Shown: piece by piece, positions 51,845 through 59,008 of the stretch
Numbering within the stretch: the stretch's first letter is position 1
Layout: every line of letters begins with the position of its first letter
Notes under the pieces: model-generated
Database searches by the model: none
What the model was told of the DNA's origin: nothing
What the model saw: the letters and a program-made list of their open reading frames with translations, nothing else
Assembly (NCBI GenBank): GCA_029212745.1
Contig: JARGOL010000003.1
Location: forward strand, 124,001-188,000
Reading direction: 5' to 3'
Source: Alcanivoracaceae bacterium
GTDB taxonomy: Bacteria > Pseudomonadota > Gammaproteobacteria > Pseudomonadales > Alcanivoracaceae
Length of the DNA stretch: 64,000 nucleotides
Position numbers and translations under genes: made by a program

Positions 51845-54454
51845 TCAACTGACTGTATCCAACTCTATGCGGGGTAACAGCAAGGTGAAGCTGCTGCCCT
51901 CGCCCGGCTCGCTCTGGACGCGGATATCGCCGCCATGGCGCTCGGCCACCACGCGCACAAAACGCAGCCCGAGGCCGGCGCCCCGGCTGCCACCGCTGTT
52001 GCTGGCGCGGGAGAAGCGTTCGAACAGGTGGTCCATGTATTCCGGCGGAATACCGATGCCCCGGTCACGGACCTCGCACATCACCTGCTCACCCACTGTG
52101 CGCAGGGTGACGCTGACCGAGCCCCCCGGGTGGCTGTACTTGATGGCATTGGTCAACAGGTTGACCACCAGCCGCTGTAACAGCTCGTGGTTACCGCTCA
52201 CCCAGACATCGTCGTCGTGGTTGTAGTCGAAACGCACCACAATGCCCCGCGACTGGGCCTGGGCGCCGACGTCATCCAGCGCACTCTCCAGTACCGGCAG
52301 CATGTCCAGTGGCTGCATCTCCACGGTCTCCAGGGATTCCACCCGGGCCAGCTGCAGAAACTGCTCGGCGATATTCAGGTTGCGCCGGGCGTGATGGTCA
52401 ATGGCGTCAAGGAACTCACCCAATCCTGCCCCCTGCTCGCTGTTGCGCATCTTCTCGGCCAACGCCAGCAGCGAGATCATCGGCGAGCGCAGGTCATGGG
52501 AGAGGAAATCGAGTAGCTCCGAGCGCTCACGCATGGCCTGCTTGACCTCGGAAATATCCTTGAGCGTCATGATCAGCACCCGCCCCGGGCGGCTGCCAGC
52601 ATCCACCCGGATCAGCTCCAGGTACAGCTCGGCCCCCTCACGGGTATGGCACTCGAACTGGACATTCTCACCGCCCATGGTGGCCGCCACGAGCTGAGCC
52701 CAGTCATCATGATCGCGGGGCAACACCAGCTCGCGGGCCAGATCGAGAAAATGGATATTACCCAGCTGGTCCGGCGCCAGACCCAGCCAGGAAAGCGCCC
52801 GCTGGTTGGCAAACAGCACCTCGCCACAGGCATCGCAGATGGCCACACCATCCTGCATCTGCGCCAGCGATGCATTGAAGAAACGCGTCAGGGCCTGCTG
52901 GCGCACCTCCTCCTCGCTGACCCGTTCAATGTAATTTTCCACCATCTCGTAGGGCGCACCGCCCGGGCCGGGGCCGACGCTGGCGCGGGCCGTCATTGCC
53001 CGTACCCAGGCCTCCAGGCCGGCATCCGGCTCCTCATCGCACCACAACAGGCTCAGCTCCACCTGCTGCCGACCACGGACCAGCGGGTAATGACGCGCCC
53101 GGCGCGACTGCCAGGCCGACTCCGCCACCGGCTCACCGCCCAGCTGTTCGCGCTGCTCGCCGACGAAATCAAGGCGCCAGGCCTGCACCGGCAGGGCCTG
53201 CTCGATCAGGCGAATCATCGGCGCCAGCGGCACCGGATCACTGAGGCGGCGATTCAGCTCGCTGTATTCGGACAGGCGACCCAGGGCCGCCTTGAGGTAG
53301 TCCAGGGTGTATTCCAGCCGCCGCCACGTCCACAGCGGATAGGCCAGTGCCGTGGCCACCAATACCGGCCCCAGGGGCAGCCACAGTTCGGCCAGCCGGA
53401 GCAACAGATACCCCGTCAGGACAATGCCGGCGAGCAGGCCAAGCACCAGCGGTACCGCCCAGCGCGGCGCCATGAATGGCAGCAGCAGGGGTGCCAGCAG
53501 CGCCAGCAACAGGCTTGCCAGCACCACCACCGGCTTGGACAAGGGGGTGATCAGGCGATCCTGGCGAATGGCATCGATGATATTGGCATTCAGCTCCACC
53601 CCCGGCATCAGCACGCCGTCGTCGGACATGGGCGTGGGCAACAGGTCACCGAGGCCGGCGGCCGTGGCGCCCACCAGCACCAGCTGGCCATTGAGCAACT
53701 GCGGGGGCACGCGGCCATTGATGACATCCGCTGCCGACAGGGTCGGATAACTGCCGGCCTGGCCGGCGAACGGGATCAGGCGCGGGTATTCCCGGATATT
53801 GGCGAAGCTGCCCCGACGTGGCGGCTCCATGCGGGTATAGGCCGCCATGGAGCCAGGCTGCAGATGCTCAAGCATGGCCACGGATATGTGCGGCCACCAG
53901 GCCTGGCTGATACCGCTGCGCAGATAGACGCGGCGCACGACACCATCACTGTCCAGTTCCAGGTCGACATGGCCGAGGGCGGCAGCGGCTTCGGCAAATT
54001 CGCGGTACGGCAACACCTCTACCAGCTGGCCGCCGGAGCGCAACTGCTCCACATGCACGGGCAGGTAGACATTGCCGTGGCGACGCATGGACTGCGCCAG
54101 CGCCCGGTCACTTTCCGGGCGCAGCAAGTCCGGCTCGGCCAGCAACAGGTCCAGGAATACCGCCCGGGCGCCATACTGATGCAACCGGTCGATCAACTCG
54201 GCATGCAGGGCCCGGTTCCACGGCCAGCGGCCGAGCTCGCGCAGGCTGTACTCATCAATGGCGACAATGATGATGTCGGTTTCCTGCGGCGCCGGCAGGG
54301 TATTGAGCATACGGTCGTAAATGACCCGGGACAGAAAGGCAGGACTGGCGCTGAGGACCAGCACCAGCGTCAGCACCATGACCGCCAGGGTCACCAGCAA
54401 GTGCTCGAGATGAAAACGGCGCTGATGTTGTGAAAGACCGGCCACCCTGGACAT
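51845..54454 (-). CDS. CHASE2-domain sensor histidine kinase with PAS domain
   Basis: An 869-residue membrane kinase. An N-terminal helix (LVTLAVMVLTLVLVL) leads into a periplasmic CHASE2 domain (about 30-290, DIIIVAIDEYSLRELGRWPW). A cluster of hydrophobic helices follows at about 295-385. A PAS domain is at about 540-620 (MQDGVAICDACGEVLFANQR). The HisKA His is in LDFLSHDLRSPM (about H653). The ATPase has VNLLTNAIKYSHPGGSV, DRGIGIPPEYMDHLF and GAGLGLRFVRVV. Encoded last in an operon with the FecR protein and regulator upstream, its likely partner. Confidence 0.92.
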   Translation of the reverse strand: MSRVAGLSQHQRRFHLEHLLVTLAVMVLTLVLVLSASPAFLSRVIYDRMLNTLPAPQETDIIIVAIDEYSLRELGRWPWNRALHAELIDRLHQYGARAVFLDLLLAEPDLLRPESDRALAQSMRRHGNVYLPVHVEQLRSGGQLVEVLPYREFAEAAAALGHVDLELDSDGVVRRVYLRSGISQAWWPHISVAMLEHLQPGSMAAYTRMEPPRRGSFANIREYPRLIPFAGQAGSYPTLSAADVINGRVPPQLLNGQLVLVGATAAGLGDLLPTPMSDDGVLMPGVELNANIIDAIRQDRLITPLSKPVVVLASLLLALLAPLLLPFMAPRWAVPLVLGLLAGIVLTGYLLLRLAELWLPLGPVLVATALAYPLWTWRRLEYTLDYLKAALGRLSEYSELNRRLSDPVPLAPMIRLIEQALPVQAWRLDFVGEQREQLGGEPVAESAWQSRRARHYPLVRGRQQVELSLLWCDEEPDAGLEAWVRAMTARASVGPGPGGAPYEMVENYIERVSEEEVRQQALTRFFNASLAQMQDGVAICDACGEVLFANQRALSWLGLAPDQLGNIHFLDLARELVLPRDHDDWAQLVAATMGGENVQFECHTREGAELYLELIRVDAGSRPGRVLIMTLKDISEVKQAMRERSELLDFLSHDLRSPMISLLALAEKMRNSEQGAGLGEFLDAIDHHARRNLNIAEQFLQLARVESLETVEMQPLDMLPVLESALDDVGAQAQSRGIVVRFDYNHDDDVWVSGNHELLQRLVVNLLTNAIKYSHPGGSVSVTLRTVGEQVMCEVRDRGIGIPPEYMDHLFERFSRASNSGGSRGAGLGLRFVRVVAERHGGDIRVQSEPGEGSSFTLLLPRIELDTVS

Positions 54455-54544
54455 GCTCCCGCGTTGCGTGCGGCAGCCCCGGGGCTGCCACGTTCCCTGT
54501 GTATTCAGGTTATGGCATATCGGCGGCGGCGCTGCCAGCGGTCC

Positions 54545-55633
54545 TCAGAGTGACAGGAGAATGGCCGCACCGATGACGAACAGGATCTCATCCATCCAGC
54601 CATCCTGCTCGGGCGCCGGCGGTGCCTCGGTGACCTGAAGCGTCTGGCGACTTTCCTTGCCACGCAGGCCCTGCTCATCCTCGGCCCGCGCCACCAGCAG
54701 GTAGTCACCCGGGGGCACGGTTGCCTGCCAGTCACGGCCAGTGACCGACCAGCTGCCCACCGGTTCTGCCATATCGGCGCCGGTGAACAACGCCAGCCGA
54801 TAGCGGCGGGCTCCTTCCACGGCGGGCCAGGATGCGCGTGCGGCCCCATCACCGGCCACCGACAGGCGTGGCGGCTCAAGCATGTCTCGCGGCGGCAAAG
54901 GCGCCTCGCCTGGCCGCGCCAGGGTTGCCTGGCCAGCGCCAACGCTCTGCTCCACCCCCTCGCTGGATACCGCCACCTCACCCGCAACCACCTCGTTGCG
55001 CATGACCTGGTCAGCATCCACGGAAACGTCAAATTCGGTGCCACGCACCGCCGCCATGGCAGATGGCGTGACAATCATGAAGCGGGTGTCACCACGGCGA
55101 CGCGGACGCACCCAGGTGCGCAGGTCACCGCGTTCCAGGCGCAAACTGGTATCCACCATGCCGGACTCACGGAACTGGCTGTAGCGGTCGAACACCACCA
55201 GACTGGATGGCCGGATCAGCAGCCAGCTGCCGTCGGCGAATTCGATACGTGCGTAGCCTTGCTCGCCAGTTTCCAGGGCGTCGCCAAACTGGATTTCGCT
55301 ACCCACACGGCCCGGCTCCGGCGTGCCGCCGTCCTTGCGGTAGACCGTGAGCTGGCCACTGGCCACCAGAATACGGGCCGGGGTCGGCTGCAGGCGCAAC
55401 CACTCAGCAGGAATTCTCAGGCGGGTGCCGGGCTGTATCGCCCGGGGAGAGGCAATGCCGTTGCGCTGGGCCAGCTCTTTCCAGCACAGGTTGGGGTCGC
55501 GGGCGAACTGCTCGCACACTTTCCACAGGGAATCCCCGGGGCGGAAGGTGTATTCCATGTCTTCGGCCTGTGCGTGCGCTGCCGGCAAGGCCAGCATCAT
55601 CAGGCAGAACAGTCTCAGGACAGCAGCTTTCAT
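54545..55633 (-). CDS. Secreted LysM-FecR domain protein
   Basis: A 362-residue periplasmic protein: signal peptide (FCLMMLALPAAHAQA), a LysM domain (YTFRPGDSLWKVCEQFARDP, RAIQPGTRLRIPAEW) that binds peptidoglycan, then a FecR domain (FADGSWLLIRPSSLVVFDRY, TPSAMAAVRGTEFDVSVD). A C-terminal hydrophobic helix follows (ILFVIGAAILLSL). FecR-type domains transduce signals through membranes. It sits between regulator and CHASE2 kinase and may tether the sensor to the wall. The ATG at 55633 was chosen for the signal peptide. Confidence 0.88.
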   Translation of the reverse strand: MKAAVLRLFCLMMLALPAAHAQAEDMEYTFRPGDSLWKVCEQFARDPNLCWKELAQRNGIASPRAIQPGTRLRIPAEWLRLQPTPARILVASGQLTVYRKDGGTPEPGRVGSEIQFGDALETGEQGYARIEFADGSWLLIRPSSLVVFDRYSQFRESGMVDTSLRLERGDLRTWVRPRRRGDTRFMIVTPSAMAAVRGTEFDVSVDADQVMRNEVVAGEVAVSSEGVEQSVGAGQATLARPGEAPLPPRDMLEPPRLSVAGDGAARASWPAVEGARRYRLALFTGADMAEPVGSWSVTGRDWQATVPPGDYLLVARAEDEQGLRGKESRQTLQVTEAPPAPEQDGWMDEILFVIGAAILLSL

Positions 55634-55658
55634 GGCAGTCACATCCCTGTTGCCGCCT

Positions 55659-56357
55659 TCAGGCGTCGGCGGCATCTACGCGTTCAAGACGGTAACCGTG
55701 CTGGTACACCGTCTTGATACGATACCCCCGTTCGGGCCGGATTTGCAGACTGCGGCGAATGCGGCTGATATGCACATCCACGGTGCGTGACTCGATGGCC
55801 CCCATGATGCCCCAGACCTTCTCCAGCAGGTGGGCCCGGGAGAGCAGCTTGCCCGCGTTCTGGAACAGGTAGCTGGCAAGCTCGTAGTCCTTGTCGGTGA
55901 GCTTCACCGGCTCCCCGTCCAGGGATATCCGGCGCGCCTCCCGGTTCACCGACCAGGGACCCAGCTCGAAGACGCCGTTGTCGCTGTCGTCGACCACACC
56001 GCTGCGCCGGCCGAGGGCGTTGATGCGTGCCAGCAGTTCCGCCTTCTTGGGCGGCTTCACCATGTAGTCATCAGCGCCGTTGCTGAGGGCACCGACGATG
56101 GAGCTTTCATCATCACGCTGGGTGGTGAAGATCACCGGCACCCGGTTGCCACTGGCACGCAGCTCCTCGAGCACGGCAATCCCGGACATGCCCGGCACCT
56201 CCCAGTCCAGCACCAGCAGGTCAAAGGTGTCCCGACGCAGCAACCCCATGAAATCCCGCCCACTGTCGCAGTGGGTACAACTGTGTCCGGCCTCTTCCAG
56301 CCATTCCCTGACCAGTCCCGCCTGGTCAGCGTCGTCTTCCAGATAGGCAATACGCAC
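55659..56357 (-). CDS. OmpR/PhoB-type response regulator
   Basis: A 232-residue two-domain regulator. The receiver starts MRIAYLEDDADQAGLVREWL, with Asp in LLVLDWEVPGMSG and Lys in MVKPPKKAEL. The C-terminal winged helix has LTDKDYELASYLFQNAGKLL, SRAHLLEKVWG and VDVHISRIRRSL. First gene of the regulator-FecR-CHASE2 operon. FecR starts 25 bp downstream. Confidence 0.94.
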   Translation of the reverse strand: MRIAYLEDDADQAGLVREWLEEAGHSCTHCDSGRDFMGLLRRDTFDLLVLDWEVPGMSGIAVLEELRASGNRVPVIFTTQRDDESSIVGALSNGADDYMVKPPKKAELLARINALGRRSGVVDDSDNGVFELGPWSVNREARRISLDGEPVKLTDKDYELASYLFQNAGKLLSRAHLLEKVWGIMGAIESRTVDVHISRIRRSLQIRPERGYRIKTVYQHGYRLERVDAADA

Positions 56358-56544
56358 GCATCAAACTCCTGTGCTGATTACTGGACAGGGTAATCACCCC
56401 GCATCCCTGTGGGCTGAAAAGATTGTAAAACAGGCAGGCTGCCAAGGTCTCCCCACCCACGCAACGCGCTGGACGGCAGCAACCATGAGCCGGTATCATC
56501 CGCCTTCCGCAACGCTGGCCAGACGCCACGTCCTGCGGGCCTTC
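56358..56544. other. Gene-free stretch before the tRNA repeats
   Basis: No coding frame, RNA gene or strong hairpin is visible here. It would contain the promoter of the response regulator (minus strand). Downstream of it lie the repeat pair and tRNA-Arg, up to 56889. Confidence 0.5.
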
Positions 56545-56650
56545 AGGCGAAGCCGAGGGGAGCGTTGGCAGCACAGCGTGCTGCTCAAGGGTCAATCCAG
56601 TGACCAACGCTCGAACAATGTGGAAAGTTTTGCGCCCGTAGCTCAGCTGG
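56545..56650 (+). repeat. Direct repeat copy A (106 bp) upstream of tRNA-Arg
   Basis: This copy is repeated at 56726-56831 (181-bp period) with 4 mismatches in 106. It contains a foldable core: 8-bp stem AGCGTTGG/CCAACGCT (56561-56568 with 56604-56611) enclosing CAGCAC/GTGCTG and GTCA/TGAC hairpins. It ends with the first 19 nt of the tRNA. Confidence 0.9.
56632..56650 (+). pseudogene. Truncated 5' piece of tRNA-Arg
   Basis: GCGCCCGTAGCTCAGCTGG equals the first 19 nt of the intact tRNA-Arg at 56813. It stops in the D-loop; the following bases (56651 on) are unrelated. Not a functional tRNA. Confidence 0.9.
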
Positions 56651-56725
56651 GCGCAGCCGGAAATGCCAAAGCACCGCTTTGGCCCGGCGGAGCGCCCGCG
56701 CGATACCGCGCGCGGGCCGGACCCG
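56651..56725. repeat. Palindromic spacer between the repeat copies
   Basis: Two perfect hairpins: CCAAAGC-ACC-GCTTTGG at 56666-56682 and GCCCGCGCG/CGCGCGGGC with a 6-nt loop at 56694-56717. This high-GC block replaced the rest of the truncated tRNA. Confidence 0.7.
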
Positions 56726-56831
56726 AGGCGAAGCCGAGGGGAGCGTTGGCAGCACAACGTGCTGCTCATGGGTCAATCCAGTGACCAACGTTCGAACAAT
56801 GTGAAAAGTTTTGCGCCCGTAGCTCAGCTGG
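56726..56831 (+). repeat. Direct repeat copy B (106 bp), overlapping tRNA-Arg
   Basis: Copy of 56545-56650. The same hairpin core is kept (CAGCAC/GTGCTG). The outer stem has one G-T pair where copy A has G-C. The last 19 nt are the tRNA 5' end, so it supplies the leader of the real tRNA gene. Confidence 0.9.
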
Positions 56832-56889
56832 ATAGAGCGTTGCCCTCCGGAGGCAAAGGTCAGAGGTTCGAATCCTCTCGGGCGTGCCA
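56813..56889 (+). tRNA. tRNA-Arg (anticodon CCG)
   Basis: A complete 77-nt cloverleaf with encoded CCA. Acceptor GCGCCCG pairs with CGGGCGT, where position 1-72 is a G-U pair instead of G-C. D arm GCTC/GAGC; anticodon stem TTGCC/GGCAA with loop CTCCGGA, giving anticodon CCG; T arm AGAGG/CCTCT with TTCGAAT loop. Reads CGG. A terminator follows at once. Confidence 0.97.
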
Positions 56890-56927
56890 AATAAAAAGGG
56901 CCCCTCAAAGAGGGGCCCTTTTTATTT
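56889..56927. terminator. Bidirectional terminator after tRNA-Arg
   Basis: AAATAAAAAGGGCCCCTC pairs perfectly with GAGGGGCCCTTTTTATTT (18 bp, loop AAA). Its first A is also the last base of the tRNA CCA. Confidence 0.9.
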
Positions 56928-56944
56928 GGTAGGCCTGAGCGCTT
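56911..56944. repeat. 34-bp direct repeat, copy 1
   Basis: Starts AGGGGCCCTTTTTATTTGG and ends GAGCGCTT. It recurs at 57070-57103 with 5 mismatches of 34. It overlaps the right arm of the terminator. Between the copies lie hairpin ACCATTTGC-ACC-GCAAATGGT (56963-56983) and other short palindromes. Confidence 0.75.
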
Positions 56945-57069
56945 GATAAGAACCTCCGTTCGACCATTTGCACCGCAAATGGTGACGAGCGGCAACGCCG
57001 CGAAGCCCGAAGGGCCACAACGGCAACAAGCCGTTGGGGTCCATCCTCACGGACGATACCCCACCCCGA

Positions 57070-57103
57070 AGGGGCCCTTCTTATCCGGCAGGCGTGAGCG
57101 CTT
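57070..57103. repeat. 34-bp direct repeat, copy 2
   Basis: Partner of 56911-56944. It lies at the 3' end of the diguanylate cyclase gene (stop at 57102). Together the copies bracket a palindrome-rich segment of about 125 bp (56945-57069). Confidence 0.75.
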
Positions 57104-58856
57104 ACGGCAGGGATGTGCCATCTACTGGCAGGCCGTTCTGTTCGGCAGCAGGCCCAATCACACAGACCCGGTCACGCCCCTGGCGCTTGGCCTCATACAG
57201 CATCCTGTCGGCCTTGTTGACCAGCTGTTCCAGCGTCTGCTCATCATCCAGCCCGGCAATGCCAAAGCTGGCGGAGACCGGCAAGGCACCCTGGCCCGCC
57301 AACTGGATACGGTCCTGCAGGTACTCACGCAGACGCGTTACCAGCACCTGTGCACGCACGACATCGGTGTCCGGCAACAGGAACAGGAACTCCTCACCGC
57401 CCCAGCGTGCGGTCAAATCACCCGCGCGGCACTGCTCTTCCATCAGCCGGGCCGTATCGCGCAGCACCTGGTCGCCGGCGGCATGGCCATGGCGGTCGTT
57501 GATGAGCTTGAAGTGATCCAGGTCAAACAGCACCAGCGACAGAGGCTGGCCATTGCGCCGTGCCATGGCCAGCAGGGCCTCCCCCCGGCTGGCAAGGGCA
57601 CGGCGATTGCACAGGCCGGTAAGGGGATCGATGCTGGCACGATGTTCCGCCTGGCGCCGGGCCATTTCATGACGCCGCACCAGGTAGGCAACAGCCAGGG
57701 CCAGCAGCGTCGCCTCCACCAACAGCCCAAATTCCACCGCCCGATAGGCCAGGCGGCTGTAAGGCACCCACCCCCAGACAGTCAGGGTGGTTATCAATGT
57801 GCCCGCCATGCCGAAACAGGCCGCCGCGAGGAAATAGCGGCCCGCGGGATATCGCCGCGCCACCGCTGCCCAGCCGAGCTCCACCATCACCAGGGAAAAA
57901 AGCAGCGCCATGGTGAACGCCACGTATGCCGCTTCCCGGTGCAATCCCATGGCGATGGTCGCCACCAGCGCCGCCATAAACGCCGCACAGCCAAGACCAA
58001 TCGCCTTTGCCATGCGTGGCGAATAATCACGCAGGGCGAGAAAACCACTGGCAAATCGCAGCCCGGCACAGGCAAACAGGGCCATGAACACGAAGATGAT
58101 ATAGCGCTGCACATCCACCGCGCCCGGCCACAGCCAGGCATAACCGTGACCGGTGTAGGCCAGGTTCATGGCAATGAAGGACGCCAGATAGACGGAGTAA
58201 TTAAGGTGACTGCGCTGACGCAAGCCGATGAACAGCATCAGGTTGTAAGCGAGCAACGCAAGCAGGAAACCATACACAAAGCCGTAGGCATAATGCCCGG
58301 CCTGCAGGGTGCTGTCCCAGGCGGAGGGTCCCATCAACGTCATCGGCAGGACCAGCGGATCATCCGTCTCCACGCGCAGGAGCAACTCGCTGATCCCGGG
58401 CTGCCAGTCGTGTTCAAACAGGTAGCCCAGGGCCGGCACAGCCGCCTGCAACCGGGCGGACGAGTCACCGGCACGCACCTGCGTAATCGCGCCATCGGGA
58501 TCCACGAACCAGGCGTCGACCAGATCCAGCCATGGGGCGCCAGCCAGCAACAGGCGCCTGGCGTCACCGTCGCCGGGGTTTTCCACCAGCACCCGGACCC
58601 ACACCGGCTTGTTTCCAATACCGAAAGAAAGGGCGTCGTGACTGGCCGCCACAGCCTGGCCATTGGCAAACCGCTGCCGGGCCTGCTCCAGCGTCAGCGG
58701 GGCATCCTGCTCCAGCAGATAAAGGGCCCGGGCACCCAGATGTTGCTGTCCATCGTCCGTCACCCAGACGCCGGCGGCTGACGCCGCCACGGGCCAGACA
58801 ACCAGACTGACAAGCACCATGGTGAACAAGCGGAAAGCGGATTTCACAGTGGCCAT
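57102..58856 (-). CDS. Diguanylate cyclase with 7TM-DISM sensor
   Basis: A membrane cyclase that makes c-di-GMP. Signal or TM segment FTMVLVSLVVWPVAASA, then a DISMED2-type periplasmic domain (about 45-190) and seven helices (about 200-410, for example AYGFVYGFLLALLAYNLML). The GGDEF domain starts DPLTGLCNRRAL and has GGEEF with RAGD five residues before it, an intact inhibitory I-site. Either the ATG at 58856 (584 residues) or the GTG at 58847 could be the start; GGGGA is better spaced for the GTG. Convergent with none; recC runs the other way. Confidence 0.93.
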   Translation of the reverse strand: MATVKSAFRLFTMVLVSLVVWPVAASAAGVWVTDDGQQHLGARALYLLEQDAPLTLEQARQRFANGQAVAASHDALSFGIGNKPVWVRVLVENPGDGDARRLLLAGAPWLDLVDAWFVDPDGAITQVRAGDSSARLQAAVPALGYLFEHDWQPGISELLLRVETDDPLVLPMTLMGPSAWDSTLQAGHYAYGFVYGFLLALLAYNLMLFIGLRQRSHLNYSVYLASFIAMNLAYTGHGYAWLWPGAVDVQRYIIFVFMALFACAGLRFASGFLALRDYSPRMAKAIGLGCAAFMAALVATIAMGLHREAAYVAFTMALLFSLVMVELGWAAVARRYPAGRYFLAAACFGMAGTLITTLTVWGWVPYSRLAYRAVEFGLLVEATLLALAVAYLVRRHEMARRQAEHRASIDPLTGLCNRRALASRGEALLAMARRNGQPLSLVLFDLDHFKLINDRHGHAAGDQVLRDTARLMEEQCRAGDLTARWGGEEFLFLLPDTDVVRAQVLVTRLREYLQDRIQLAGQGALPVSASFGIAGLDDEQTLEQLVNKADRMLYEAKRQGRDRVCVIGPAAEQNGLPVDGTSLP

Positions 58857-59008
58857 TCCCCGGATGTATTGCGGCAAGCATACCGCGTAAACCACTGCCA
58901 CAGTATCCACCGCCCTGAATATGGCCAGTCACTGCCAGCTGGGCTACAGTGACCAGCGCATGGGCCGGCCACGGCAACCGTGCTGTCAGAAACCGCCCGG
59001 GACCATTC

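Noticed and set aside
56663-56932. Short frame reading through tRNA-Arg
   Set aside because: Its APVAQLDRALPSGGKGQRFE segment is the well-known spurious translation of a tRNA gene.
56943-58781. A 612-codon plus-strand frame opposite the diguanylate cyclase
   Set aside because: The His/Gln-rich translation has no family similarity; the GGDEF protein on the minus strand is real.
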